Positions 16,949 to 26,723 of a stretch of 64,000 nucleotides of DNA are shown piece after piece. Positions within the stretch are counted from its first letter, which is position 1; each line of letters begins with the position of its first letter. The position numbers were made by a program, and so were the translations under genes. This DNA comes from an uncultured Oscillospiraceae bacterium. GTDB lineage: Bacteria > Bacillota > Clostridia > Oscillospirales > Acutalibacteraceae. Under the pieces are notes generated by a model. That model worked only from the letters and a program-made list of their open reading frames with translations, had not been told where the DNA came from and ran no database searches. The stretch is taken from positions 1 through 64,000 of the forward strand of contig CAOKRG010000008.1 of assembly GCA_948471095.1 (NCBI GenBank), written 5' to 3'.

Positions 16949-18397
16949 ATGAGTACAGTCAGAACAAGATTTGCCCCCAGCCCTACGGGGTTTATGCATG
17001 TGGGGAACCTTAGAACGGCATTGTACGCCTACCTCACCGCCAAAAGCCAAGGGGGGGACTTCCTCCTGCGGATCGAGGACACGGACCAGGAGCGCTTGGT
17101 GGAGGGCGCGGTGGACGTTATCTACAACACCCTCAAGCGGGTGGGGCTCCGGCACGATGAGGGCCCGGACATCGGCGGGCCTTACGCGCCCTATGTTCAG
17201 AGCCAGCGGCTGGATACCTACCGCCCCTACGCCCAACAGCTGGTGGAAGAGGGGAAGGCCTACTACTGCTTCTGCACCAAGGAGCGTCTGGAAAGCCTGA
17301 AAACAGAGGACGCTTTTACCGGCTACGACCGCCACTGCCGGGACCTGCCCCAGGAGGAGGTCAAGCGGCTGCTGGACTCCGGGACGCCCTATGTGATCCG
17401 CCAGAAAATGCCCCTAGAGGGGGCCACCAGCTTCCAGGACGCGGTGTTTGGGGAGATCACCATTGAGAATAAGGAGATCGAGGACCAGGTGCTCCTGAAG
17501 GCCGACGGCTACCCCACCTATAATTTCGCCAACGTCATTGACGACCACCTGATGGGGGTGACCCATGTGGCCCGAGGCTGCGAATTTCTCACCTCCACGC
17601 CCAAATACCAGCTGCTCTACCAGGCCTTTGGCTGGGAGCCGCCCACTTACATCCACCTGCCGCTGATCATGGGCCGCAACGAGGACGGCTCTGTGAGCAA
17701 GCTGGCCAAGCGCCACGGCTCCACCAGCTTTGAGGGGCTGGTGGCGGACGGCTATCTGCCGGAGGTCATCACCAACTATATCGCCCTTCTGGGCTGGGCT
17801 CCCAAGGATAACCAGGAGATTTTCAGCCTGCAGGAGCTGGTAGAGCATTTTTCCGTGGACGGCATCAGCAAGTCCCCCGCTGTGTTTGACTATGACAAGC
17901 TCAGCTGGTTTAACGCCGAGTATATCAAGCGCATGGAGCCCGAGGCCTTCCGCTCCCACGCCATGCCCTATTACCGGGAGGTCTTCGGGGAGGAGGACAA
18001 GCCCTGGGAGGTGCTGGACGGCATTTTGCGGGCCAGGCTTACCAAGTTCCAGGAAATTCCGGGGCTTCTCGGCTTCTTCCGGGAGCTGCCGGACTATCCC
18101 AGGGACTTCTTTGTGAACAAGAAGTCCAAGACCAATTTGGAGAATTCCCCGGCCATGATCCGGGCCGCCCTGGAGGTGCTGGAGGCGCTTCCCGCCTGGG
18201 AGCTGGACTCCATCCATGACAGCCTGATGGAGCTGGCCCAAAGGCTGGAGGTGAAAAACGGCACGCTGCTGTGGCCCGTGCGCATCGCCGCCGCCGGAAC
18301 CATGGTCACCCCCGGCGGCGCCATGGAGATTCTCGCCGTGCTGGGCCGGGAGGAATCCCTGCGCCGCCTGCGGCTGGGCTTGGAAAAGCTGGCCTAG
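16949..18397 (+). CDS. gltX: Glutamate--tRNA ligase
   Basis: A class I aminoacyl-tRNA synthetase of 482 residues. The HIGH-type motif is in FAPSPTGFMHVGNLRTALYA, the glutamate site in RIEDTDQERLVE, and the KMSKS counterpart is KLAKRHG. The C-terminal all-helical domain binds the anticodon. Length and motifs are those of a standard GltX. It is followed by glnS, so tRNA-Gln is charged directly here, or at least can be. AGAGGAAA precedes the ATG. Confidence 0.96.
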   Translation: MSTVRTRFAPSPTGFMHVGNLRTALYAYLTAKSQGGDFLLRIEDTDQERLVEGAVDVIYNTLKRVGLRHDEGPDIGGPYAPYVQSQRLDTYRPYAQQLVEEGKAYYCFCTKERLESLKTEDAFTGYDRHCRDLPQEEVKRLLDSGTPYVIRQKMPLEGATSFQDAVFGEITIENKEIEDQVLLKADGYPTYNFANVIDDHLMGVTHVARGCEFLTSTPKYQLLYQAFGWEPPTYIHLPLIMGRNEDGSVSKLAKRHGSTSFEGLVADGYLPEVITNYIALLGWAPKDNQEIFSLQELVEHFSVDGISKSPAVFDYDKLSWFNAEYIKRMEPEAFRSHAMPYYREVFGEEDKPWEVLDGILRARLTKFQEIPGLLGFFRELPDYPRDFFVNKKSKTNLENSPAMIRAALEVLEALPAWELDSIHDSLMELAQRLEVKNGTLLWPVRIAAAGTMVTPGGAMEILAVLGREESLRRLRLGLEKLA

Positions 18398-18487
18398 AGT
18401 CCGTTTTAAAACCGGAGGAAAGCCGGATTTTTGCCATGCGCCTGGCGGCTTTAAGGCGGAAGCCGCTAGGCCGCGGGCAAAAGGCGG

Positions 18488-18522
18488 CGCTTTCGGCTTT
18501 TTAGGCAAACCCGAAAGGGCGC
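18488..18522 (+). promoter_or_regulatory. Hairpin between gltX and glnS
   Basis: Arms CTTTCGG (18490-18496) and CCGAAAG (18511-18517), extended by flanking GC pairs, around a loop containing CTTTTT. It could be part of a weak terminator or leader structure. Confidence 0.35.
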
Positions 18523-18549
18523 GTAAGAAAGGATAAACGAGGGAAGAAT

Positions 18550-18667
18550 ATGAATCAGAAAGGCAGGCGGCGCTGGCCGTCCTTTTACGAGAGCTTGGGG
18601 CTGCGACAATGGGACCGGAATGAGCGGCGGCAGCATTACCCCAAACTCTATGAAACGAGGAATCAAA

Positions 18668-18678
<11 letters not shown>
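18550..18678 (+). CDS. Possible 42-residue leader ORF overlapping the glnS start
   Basis: ATG at 18550 with GAGGGAAG just upstream, 42 sense codons, and TGA at 18676-18678, overlapping the first 11 nt of glnS out of frame. The peptide begins MNQKGRRRWPSFYESL, is very basic and has five Gln. A coding role is unproven; it could couple translation to glnS or act as a Gln-sensing leader peptide. Confidence 0.3.
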
Positions 18679-20356
<1,678 letters not shown>

Positions 20357-20501
20357 AGACGCCAAACAGGCTTTTTGTTGGCTTCTAGGCCGCAACGGTT
20401 CGCCAAAGGCAAAAGCGTGAGGCCAAAGCAGGCTCCGCAGCTTGAGAAAGCCGCTTTTCGGGCTGCCGGGCGGTCCATTGATGGGGGGAGGCGGACATTC
20501 C

Positions 20502-21206
20502 ATGTATCGTGCGGCGGTATGCGACGACGAGCCGGAGCAGGCGGAGGCCCTGCGGGCCGCCGTGGCCTCTTGGAGTGGGGAGAGGGGGATTCCCTGCGCG
20601 GCGGAGGTTTTCCCCAGCGCGGAGGCCCTGTGGTTCGCCTGGGAGGGCGGGGCCTTCGACGTGCTTCTGCTGGACGTGGAAATGGGAAAGACCTCTGGCA
20701 TAGACCTGGCAAAGTCCCTGCGCGCCGCTGGAAGCCGGGCGGAAATCGTGTTCGTCACCTCCCACTTCGAGTTTGCCGGGGAGGGCTACGAGGTGGACGC
20801 CCTGCACTACCTGGTCAAGCCCGTGTCCCGGCAGAAGCTGTTTCAGGTGCTGGACAAGGCCGCCGCCCGGCTCAGCCGGGAGCCGCCCTCCCTGGTGGTC
20901 TTCAGCGGCGGGGAGAGCGTCAAGCTCTATGAGCCGGACATTTTGTATGTGGAATCCTTCCGGCATGACGTGGTCGTCCACACCCGGACAGGGGAGCTCC
21001 GGCTTAAGGAGAGCATTTCCGCCTTTGAGGAGAGGCTTCGGGCCGTCAGCCCGGCCTTTTACCGGACCCACCGCTCCTACCTGGTCTCGCTGCGGGCGGT
21101 GGTTCGGATCGGAAGGTCCTCTGTCACCCTGGAAAACGGCGTGGAGCTGCCTCTGGCCCGGGGAAAATACGACGGCGTCAACCGGGCGTTTATCGAATGG
21201 AACTGA
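20502..21206 (+). CDS. LytTR-family response regulator (AgrA/VirR-like)
   Basis: A 234-residue regulator. Residues 1-115 form a receiver domain: acidic pocket CDDE, phospho-acceptor in VLLLDVEM, and K in YLVKPVSRQKL. Residues about 130-234 form a LytTR DNA-binding domain (VKLYEPDILYVES, FYRTHRSYLVSLRAVVRI). Such regulators bind paired direct repeats and often control peptide export or competence. GGGGGGAGG lies about 10 nt upstream. The kinase gene follows 9 nt downstream, then the ABC exporter pair, suggesting one signalling-export unit. Confidence 0.9.
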   Translation: MYRAAVCDDEPEQAEALRAAVASWSGERGIPCAAEVFPSAEALWFAWEGGAFDVLLLDVEMGKTSGIDLAKSLRAAGSRAEIVFVTSHFEFAGEGYEVDALHYLVKPVSRQKLFQVLDKAAARLSREPPSLVVFSGGESVKLYEPDILYVESFRHDVVVHTRTGELRLKESISAFEERLRAVSPAFYRTHRSYLVSLRAVVRIGRSSVTLENGVELPLARGKYDGVNRAFIEWN

Positions 21207-21215
21207 GGGGGAGCT

Positions 21216-21878
21216 ATGCGGAGGAAGACCTATCTGCGGCTGGTGGAGCGCCAGGAGGAGCAGGCCCGCCGCCATCTGGACGAGGTGCGCGGCATTTATA
21301 AGGAGATGCGGGGCTATAAGCACGATTTCCACCATCATCTGCAGGCACTAAAGGGCCAGCTGGAAGCCGGGGAGGCGGACCGGGCCCTGCGCTATATCCA
21401 ACAGCTGGACCAGCAGCTGCAAAGCGTGGACTCCCTGCTGAAAACCGGAAACATCACGGTAGACGCCATCTTTTCCCCCAAGCTGGCCAAAGCCCGGGCG
21501 GAGCGGATCGCGGTAACGGTGCAGGCCCAGGTCCCGGAGGAGCTGGCGCTTACCGATGTGGAGCTGAGCGTTCTGCTGGGCAACCTGCTGGACAACGCCG
21601 TGGAGGCCTGCCGGGAAGCGGCGGGAGAGCCCTTTATCCGCATCCTTTTGCGGATGAAGGGGACGATGCTCTATTTTCACATGCTGAACTCCGCCGGAAA
21701 AAAGAAGCCCAAGCGGGGATTCCTCTTTTCCACTGGCAAGGCCGGCTTCCACGGCTTTGGGCTGTACCGGGCCCAGGCCATCGTGAAGGAGCACGGGGGC
21801 TGGTGCAAGTTCAACAGCGAGGACGGGGCCTTCAGCTCGGAATTTTTAATTCCGGCCATGGAACGGAAGGCCGAATAA
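21216..21878 (+). CDS. Soluble GHKL-type sensor histidine kinase without membrane domain
   Basis: A 220-residue kinase with an N-terminal helical segment containing the phospho-accepting region YKHDFHHHLQALKG (about residues 33-46) and a GHKL ATPase domain with the N box LLGNLLDNAVEAC and a glycine-rich GFGLYRAQAIVKEHGG. It matches the C-terminal half of AgrC-like kinases but has no membrane or sensor domain, so it must sense a cytoplasmic signal or a partner protein. It pairs with the LytTR regulator upstream. Confidence 0.88.
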   Translation: MRRKTYLRLVERQEEQARRHLDEVRGIYKEMRGYKHDFHHHLQALKGQLEAGEADRALRYIQQLDQQLQSVDSLLKTGNITVDAIFSPKLAKARAERIAVTVQAQVPEELALTDVELSVLLGNLLDNAVEACREAAGEPFIRILLRMKGTMLYFHMLNSAGKKKPKRGFLFSTGKAGFHGFGLYRAQAIVKEHGGWCKFNSEDGAFSSEFLIPAMERKAE

Positions 21879-21881
21879 TGC

Positions 21882-21918
21882 AATTCGTGCACCCACAGGA
21901 GCAGTTGGTGCACGAATT
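21882..21918 (+). promoter_or_regulatory. Perfect 12-bp inverted repeat ahead of the ABC exporter genes
   Basis: Arms AATTCGTGCACC (21882-21893) and GGTGCACGAATT (21907-21918) with a 13-nt spacer, then seven T at 21922-21928. It can act as a terminator for the two-component genes or as an operator, since a possible -10 box TACAAT lies at 21942-21947. An open frame of 33 codons (ATG at 21878, after GGAAGG) runs through it to 21979, overlapping both flanking genes; I do not call it a gene. Confidence 0.6.
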
Positions 21919-21975
21919 TCCTTTTTTTCGGGGAAATATGGTACAATCAGGGCACAGCGAAAGGAGCGTGCGCAT

Positions 21976-23814
21976 ATGACAAACGTGAAGGAAGAAAAAA
22001 AGAAGCCCTACCGCTCCGCCGGGAGCAACGCCCTGTGGAGCTTTCGGGGGATGCTGCGGGACGCGCCCCTGGCCTTTTGGCTGAGCGCCCTGGGCGTGCC
22101 CATCGGGGTGTTCCTGGCCTGGGCGGAGATCCGCCTGCCCGCCCTGGTGGTGGCCCAGGTGGTAAACGGCCGGACCTTCGTCCAGGCGGCCTGGGCGGTG
22201 GGGGTTTTGCTGGGGCTGACCGGCCTTGCCGCGGCCTCGCAAAGGGCGCTGGAGGGCGTTTCCCAAACCTATCTCCGCCGCTACTGCTATCAAAAGTGCG
22301 TGGAGCTGAACCGGAAGTCCATGTCCTGCTTTTACCAGGTCTACGAGAAAAAACCGGTGCGGGACCTGCACAGCCGGGCCGAGAAGGCCGCCCAGATGTG
22401 GAACGGCAAGCAGCCCCTCTCCGACATGCCCAAAGAGACCTTCGGCCTGGTGAAAAACCTGCTGTGCTACGCCCTGTTTGGGGGCATGGTTTCCTTTGTC
22501 AGCCCCTGGCTGGTGGTGCTGCTCACAGCGGCCCCGGCGGTAAACTGGCTGTGCGCCCGGGCCTACCAGCGGTATGAGTACGCCACCCGGGAGGCCCGCA
22601 CGGACGTGGAGCGCAGGCTGGAATATGTGACGGGCCGGGGCGCGGACTTTGCCGCCGCCAAGGACATCCGCATTTACGGCATGGCGGGCTGGCTCAAAGA
22701 GGCCTACCAGGACCTGTTCGGGCAAAGCGCTGCCTGGTCCAGACGGCTGAACCTGCGGCAGTTCCTCTCCCGGCTGGCGGACCTGGGAATCATCCTGCTG
22801 CGGGACGGGGGCGCCTACGCCCTGCTGACCGCCATGTTCCTGCGGGGCCAGCTGACGGTGGACCAATTTGTGCTGTACTTTGGGGCCATCTCCGGCTTTG
22901 CCGCCTATGTGGGCAATATCATGAACGCCTGGAACGAGATGCGGGCCGCCAGCCTGCGGGTCTGCGACTTCCGGGAGTACATGGACCTGCCGGAACAGAT
23001 GGGCCCGGCCCAGGGAGCCAAGGCCCCCCAAAGCGCGCCGGAGATCACCTTCGACCGGGTGAGCTTCCGCTATGAGAACGGAGGGGCGGACGTCCTGCGG
23101 GAGCTCAGCTTCACCATGCGCCCGGGGGAGCGGGTAGCCCTGGTGGGCATGAACGGCGCGGGCAAAACCACTTTGGTGAAGCTGCTCTGCGGGCTGTATA
23201 AGCCTACCTCCGGTGAAATCCGCGTCAACGGCGTTCCCGTGGAGGAATTCCACAAAAAGGACTATTACCGTCTGTTTTCCCCCGTGTTCCAGGACGTGAA
23301 GACGGCCTTCTTCTCTCTGGCGGAGACCGTGGCGGGCCGTCTGGGAGAGGAAGCGGACGCCGCCCGGGCCGAGGCCTGCATGCGCCGGGCCGGGCTGGGA
23401 GACAAGCTGGACGCCCTGCCCCATGGCATCCACACCAAGCTGGACAAGCAGGTGAACCAGGACGGGACAGAGCTCTCCGGCGGCGAGGCCCAGAAGCTGA
23501 TGATGGCCCGGGCCTTGTATAAGGACGCGCCGGTGCTGGTGCTGGACGAGCCCACCGCCGCCCTGGACCCCATCGCGGAGAACGAGATATACTTACAGTA
23601 CCGGGACATGACGGAAGGCAAAACATCCCTGTTCATCTCCCACCGGCTGGCCTCCACCCAGTTCTGCGACCGCATCCTCTTTTTGCAGGACGGCAGAATT
23701 GCCGGGGAGGGCGCCCATGCCCAGCTGATCGCCCAAGGGGGCGAGTACGCCCGGCTTTATGAGATGCAGAGCTGCTGGTACCGGGACGACTATCAAGGAG
23801 GCGAGGAACTATGA
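21976..23814 (+). CDS. ABC exporter, fused permease-ATPase, subunit 1
   Basis: A 612-residue half-transporter: six membrane helices (about residues 35-320) and a C-terminal ATPase domain with Walker A GMNGAGKTT, Q-loop in VFQDVKTAFFSL, signature LSGGEAQKL, Walker B VLVLDEPT and H-loop SHRLA. AAAGGAG precedes the ATG. It overlaps the next gene by 4 nt, so the two products most likely form a heterodimer. Downstream of a LytTR/GHKL pair, export of a peptide or lipid, or immunity to one, is a reasonable inference; the substrate is not evident. Confidence 0.9.
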   Translation: MTNVKEEKKKPYRSAGSNALWSFRGMLRDAPLAFWLSALGVPIGVFLAWAEIRLPALVVAQVVNGRTFVQAAWAVGVLLGLTGLAAASQRALEGVSQTYLRRYCYQKCVELNRKSMSCFYQVYEKKPVRDLHSRAEKAAQMWNGKQPLSDMPKETFGLVKNLLCYALFGGMVSFVSPWLVVLLTAAPAVNWLCARAYQRYEYATREARTDVERRLEYVTGRGADFAAAKDIRIYGMAGWLKEAYQDLFGQSAAWSRRLNLRQFLSRLADLGIILLRDGGAYALLTAMFLRGQLTVDQFVLYFGAISGFAAYVGNIMNAWNEMRAASLRVCDFREYMDLPEQMGPAQGAKAPQSAPEITFDRVSFRYENGGADVLRELSFTMRPGERVALVGMNGAGKTTLVKLLCGLYKPTSGEIRVNGVPVEEFHKKDYYRLFSPVFQDVKTAFFSLAETVAGRLGEEADAARAEACMRRAGLGDKLDALPHGIHTKLDKQVNQDGTELSGGEAQKLMMARALYKDAPVLVLDEPTAALDPIAENEIYLQYRDMTEGKTSLFISHRLASTQFCDRILFLQDGRIAGEGAHAQLIAQGGEYARLYEMQSCWYRDDYQGGEEL

Positions 23815-25625
23815 AGCTGCGGGAGCATCTGCAAATCACGGTTCGTTCCATAAAGCTGCTCTATTCCCTGAGCAGGCGGTATTTCATCAGCATGACGGCG
23901 GAGAGCGTGGGAAGGGCGGTCCTGCCCTATGTGCCCATCTACTTCTCGGCCCGGCTCATCGACGCCCTGGCCGCCGGAGAGCCGGTGGAGGTCCTGGCGC
24001 TGTACGTGGCCCTCACCGTGGGGCTGACGGCCCTGCTGGGCCTACTGAACGCCTGGCTTGCCGCCCAGGCCGCCATAGGCAGCCAGGAGAACTACAACGC
24101 CTCTGAGTGGCTCTATGCCGAAAAGGCGATGGGCATGAGCTATGCCTCCATTGAGGACCGGGAGGTCACTTTGCTGCGGGAGCGCATCAAAATGGAGAGC
24201 CAGACCGGGTATAATCTCTGGTTTTTGGTCAGCACCATCCAGGAGGGGGTGGGCAATCTGGTCCAGGTGGCCGCGTCCATTTCCCTGTGCGCCTCGTTCT
24301 TTGCCATCAGCGCCGTGTCCCTGGGGGCAAAGCTGGCCTTCGTGGCCGGGGTGATCCTCACCGTGGCGGTAAGCTCCCTTCTGACCCGGAAGGACGCCTT
24401 GATTCGCAACCAGTTTTATGCCGAGGCCGTGGGCTGGAACACTCTGGACATGAAGTTTTCCCAATATCTGGAAAACTATGGCAGCGGAAAGGACATCCGG
24501 CTGTACGCTATGGAGGAGCCCCTTGTGGAGTTCAACAAAAGCACGATCCTCTCTATCTGGAAAAAGGAGGCGAAAATGGACTTCCTGCGGGCGGGGCTCA
24601 GGTTTCTGGATACCGTCTTGAACCATGGCCTGCGCCTGGGGGTGTATCTGCTGCTGATTTCCGCCGCCCTGTCCGGCGGGCTCTCCGTGGGCAGCATCGC
24701 CCGGTATGCCTCCTGCGTGGTGCTGCTGCTCTCCGCTGCGGCGGGGCTGGTGTACAACATTCAGATGTCCCTGGTGAACGACCAGTACATGAAGCGGTTC
24801 TTCTCCTATCTGGACATCCCCAACCCCATGTACCAGGGCAGCCTGACCATTGATAAGCGGGACGACTGCGACTATGACGTGGAGTTCCGGGACGTGTCCT
24901 TCCGCTATCCCAACACGGAGGCCTATGCCCTGCGCCATGTGAACCTCCGGTTCCGGGTGGGGGAGAAGCTGGCCGCCGTGGGCATGAACGGCAGCGGCAA
25001 GACCACCTTCATCAAGCTGCTCTGCCGGATGTACGATCCCACCGAGGGCGTGATTCTGCTCAACGGGGTGGATATCCGCAAGTATGATTACGACGAGTAC
25101 ATGGCCCTGTTCTCCGTGGTGTTCCAGGATTTCCAGCTCTTGGCCTTCTCCCTGGGGCAGAACGTGGCGGCCAGCGCCCGGTACGACAGAGGCCGGGCCG
25201 CCCTCTGCCTGGAAAAGGCCGGGTTCGCCAAAGGCCTGGGCATGCCCAAGGGCCTTGATACCCCGATATACCAGCACTTTGATCCCCAGGGCGTGGAAAT
25301 CTCCGGCGGCGAGTCCCAGAAGCTAGCCCTGGCCCGGGCCCTCTACAAGGACGCGGCCTTCATTGTGCTGGACGAGCCCACCGCCGCCCTGGACCCGGAA
25401 TCGGAGTACGAGGTGTACAGCAAGTTCAACCAGATCGCCGGGAACAAAACGGCGGTTTACATCAGCCACCGGCTGGCCTCCTGCCGGTTCTGCGATGAGA
25501 TCATCGTGTTCCACCAGGGGGAGATCGTGCAGCGGGGCTCTCACGACCAGCTCATCGGGGACGAGAAGGGCAAATACCATGAGTTGTGGAACGCCCAGGC
25601 CCAGTATTATAGTAAACGCGCCTGA
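23811..25625 (+). CDS. ABC exporter, fused permease-ATPase, subunit 2
   Basis: A 604-residue partner of the upstream half-transporter, with the same domain order: six membrane helices, then Walker A GMNGSGKTT, Q-loop VFQDFQLLAFSL, signature ISGGESQKL, Walker B FIVLDEPT and H-loop SHRLA. Both ATPase sites therefore look catalytically intact. Its start ATG overlaps the upstream stop in ATGA fashion, which implies coupled translation. A strong terminator follows about 33 nt after its stop codon. Confidence 0.9.
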   Translation: MKLREHLQITVRSIKLLYSLSRRYFISMTAESVGRAVLPYVPIYFSARLIDALAAGEPVEVLALYVALTVGLTALLGLLNAWLAAQAAIGSQENYNASEWLYAEKAMGMSYASIEDREVTLLRERIKMESQTGYNLWFLVSTIQEGVGNLVQVAASISLCASFFAISAVSLGAKLAFVAGVILTVAVSSLLTRKDALIRNQFYAEAVGWNTLDMKFSQYLENYGSGKDIRLYAMEEPLVEFNKSTILSIWKKEAKMDFLRAGLRFLDTVLNHGLRLGVYLLLISAALSGGLSVGSIARYASCVVLLLSAAAGLVYNIQMSLVNDQYMKRFFSYLDIPNPMYQGSLTIDKRDDCDYDVEFRDVSFRYPNTEAYALRHVNLRFRVGEKLAAVGMNGSGKTTFIKLLCRMYDPTEGVILLNGVDIRKYDYDEYMALFSVVFQDFQLLAFSLGQNVAASARYDRGRAALCLEKAGFAKGLGMPKGLDTPIYQHFDPQGVEISGGESQKLALARALYKDAAFIVLDEPTAALDPESEYEVYSKFNQIAGNKTAVYISHRLASCRFCDEIIVFHQGEIVQRGSHDQLIGDEKGKYHELWNAQAQYYSKRA

Positions 25626-25658
25626 AAACCGGTAAGAATTTGTCCAACCGGTAAAAAC

Positions 25659-25714
25659 GCGGCCCGGGGGCCGGCTCCGCGCGGCGAACGCCGCAAGCCC
25701 CTGGGCCGCGCATT
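25659..25714. terminator. Strong bidirectional terminator between ABC exporter and VanY-like gene
   Basis: Arms GCGGCCCGGGGGC (25659-25671) and GCCCCTGGGCCGC (25697-25709) pair with one mismatch. An inner stem GCGGCG-AA-CGCCGC sits in the loop. ATTTTC follows on the plus strand and an A-rich run precedes it, so it serves converging transcripts. Confidence 0.75.
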
Positions 25715-25778
25715 TTCTCGAACCAATAGGGAACAGGGCCTGAGCCGGGAGGGGGTGTCCCCTTCTGGGCAAAATTCC

Positions 25779-26579
25779 TCACTGCCCCACATATTCTTCC
25801 AGGCAGAGCCCCCGCTCATACATCTCCGTGGCGGCCTCCACCCCCACATACCGATAGTGCCAGACCTCCTCCGCCGTGCCGGTAATATCTGTCTTATCCC
25901 CCGGATAGCGGAAGATAAATCCATACTTATAGCTGTTCTCCTGGAGCCAGATGAATACATCATAGGTTGCCCCCTCCACGTCCACCGCCAAGCCAAGCTG
26001 ATGCTCGCTGGTACCCGGGACAGCCACCCACTTGCCCGCTTCAGCTTTAGCCTCCTCCTCTGAATAGCCCCGGGATTTGTACTTGTTTACCTCGGCATCG
26101 TATAGCTCCTGCTGCGTCTCCTGGGTGCGGTAGCCGGAAATGACCCGGGGCAGCTCGTCCCAGTTGCCCTCCCTGGCGGCTTCAAGCATCTCCGTCAGCG
26201 GCCCATAAATGCGCTCGTCTACCTTCTCCCCGCCGGGGAGCTCCTTGAGGCTCACGTTGTACCCCTCCGGGATGGGGTTCCAGCGGTTCACAAGGCGGAG
26301 GTTCCAGTCCGTGCCGTCCTCGTAAACTGTTGATGGCTCCTGGGGCTGGCTGTCCTGAATTGTCGGGTCTGGCGTGTCCTGCTTGGTTTCGCTCAGCGCC
26401 AGTCCGGGGAAGGTGGAGCTTTCCGGGGGTGGCAGCTTATTCACATAGTCCATGCACCCCATTGCCGTCAGGAACACCAGCATAGCCGCGCAAACCGCGC
26501 CTGCGACCCAAGTGGCGATGGTGTTCCTCCTATGCCGCTGCCGATATCTCCGCCTGCGTTCCATGGTTTTCTCTGTCAT
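25779..26579 (-). CDS. Membrane-anchored D,D-carboxypeptidase, VanY/M15B type
   Basis: A 266-residue protein with a basic N-terminus, one membrane anchor (about residues 22-44), a Pro/Ser linker and an M15B peptidase domain: SGYRTQETQQELY, the zinc site SEHQLGLAVDV (SxHxxGxAxD) and VWHYRYVG. VanY-type enzymes remove the terminal D-Ala from peptidoglycan pentapeptides outside the membrane. Downstream of VanR/VanS-like genes it looks like the remnant or ancestor of a vanG-type cluster, but no D-Ala-D-Ser/Lac ligase is present, so glycopeptide resistance cannot be assumed. AAGGAGG precedes the start. Confidence 0.88.
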   Translation of the reverse strand: MTEKTMERRRRYRQRHRRNTIATWVAGAVCAAMLVFLTAMGCMDYVNKLPPPESSTFPGLALSETKQDTPDPTIQDSQPQEPSTVYEDGTDWNLRLVNRWNPIPEGYNVSLKELPGGEKVDERIYGPLTEMLEAAREGNWDELPRVISGYRTQETQQELYDAEVNKYKSRGYSEEEAKAEAGKWVAVPGTSEHQLGLAVDVEGATYDVFIWLQENSYKYGFIFRYPGDKTDITGTAEEVWHYRYVGVEAATEMYERGLCLEEYVGQ

Positions 26580-26604
26580 GATTTGTTCCTCCTTGCAAAA
26601 TAAT

Positions 26605-26684
26605 GAGCGTTCCCATCTGGCATAGTAGTAAACGCAGACGGCTTTGCCGCCGCGTTAACTACATCATACCAGATGGGAACGCTC
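26605..26684 (-). repeat. 80-bp near-palindrome between VanS-like and VanY-like genes
   Basis: Outer arms are a perfect 16-bp inverted repeat (GAGCGTTCCCATCTGG at 26605-26620 and its complement at 26669-26684). Inner arms TAGT...AACGC and GCGTTAACTA extend the pairing to a short centre around GGCTTTGCC. It can fold as a long hairpin in the mRNA just before the VanY ribosome site, or be a MITE-like insertion. Confidence 0.75.
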
Positions 26685-26723
26685 TATTCTTTAATATGAG
26701 ATTGTGTCTTTCCTAAGATAATC

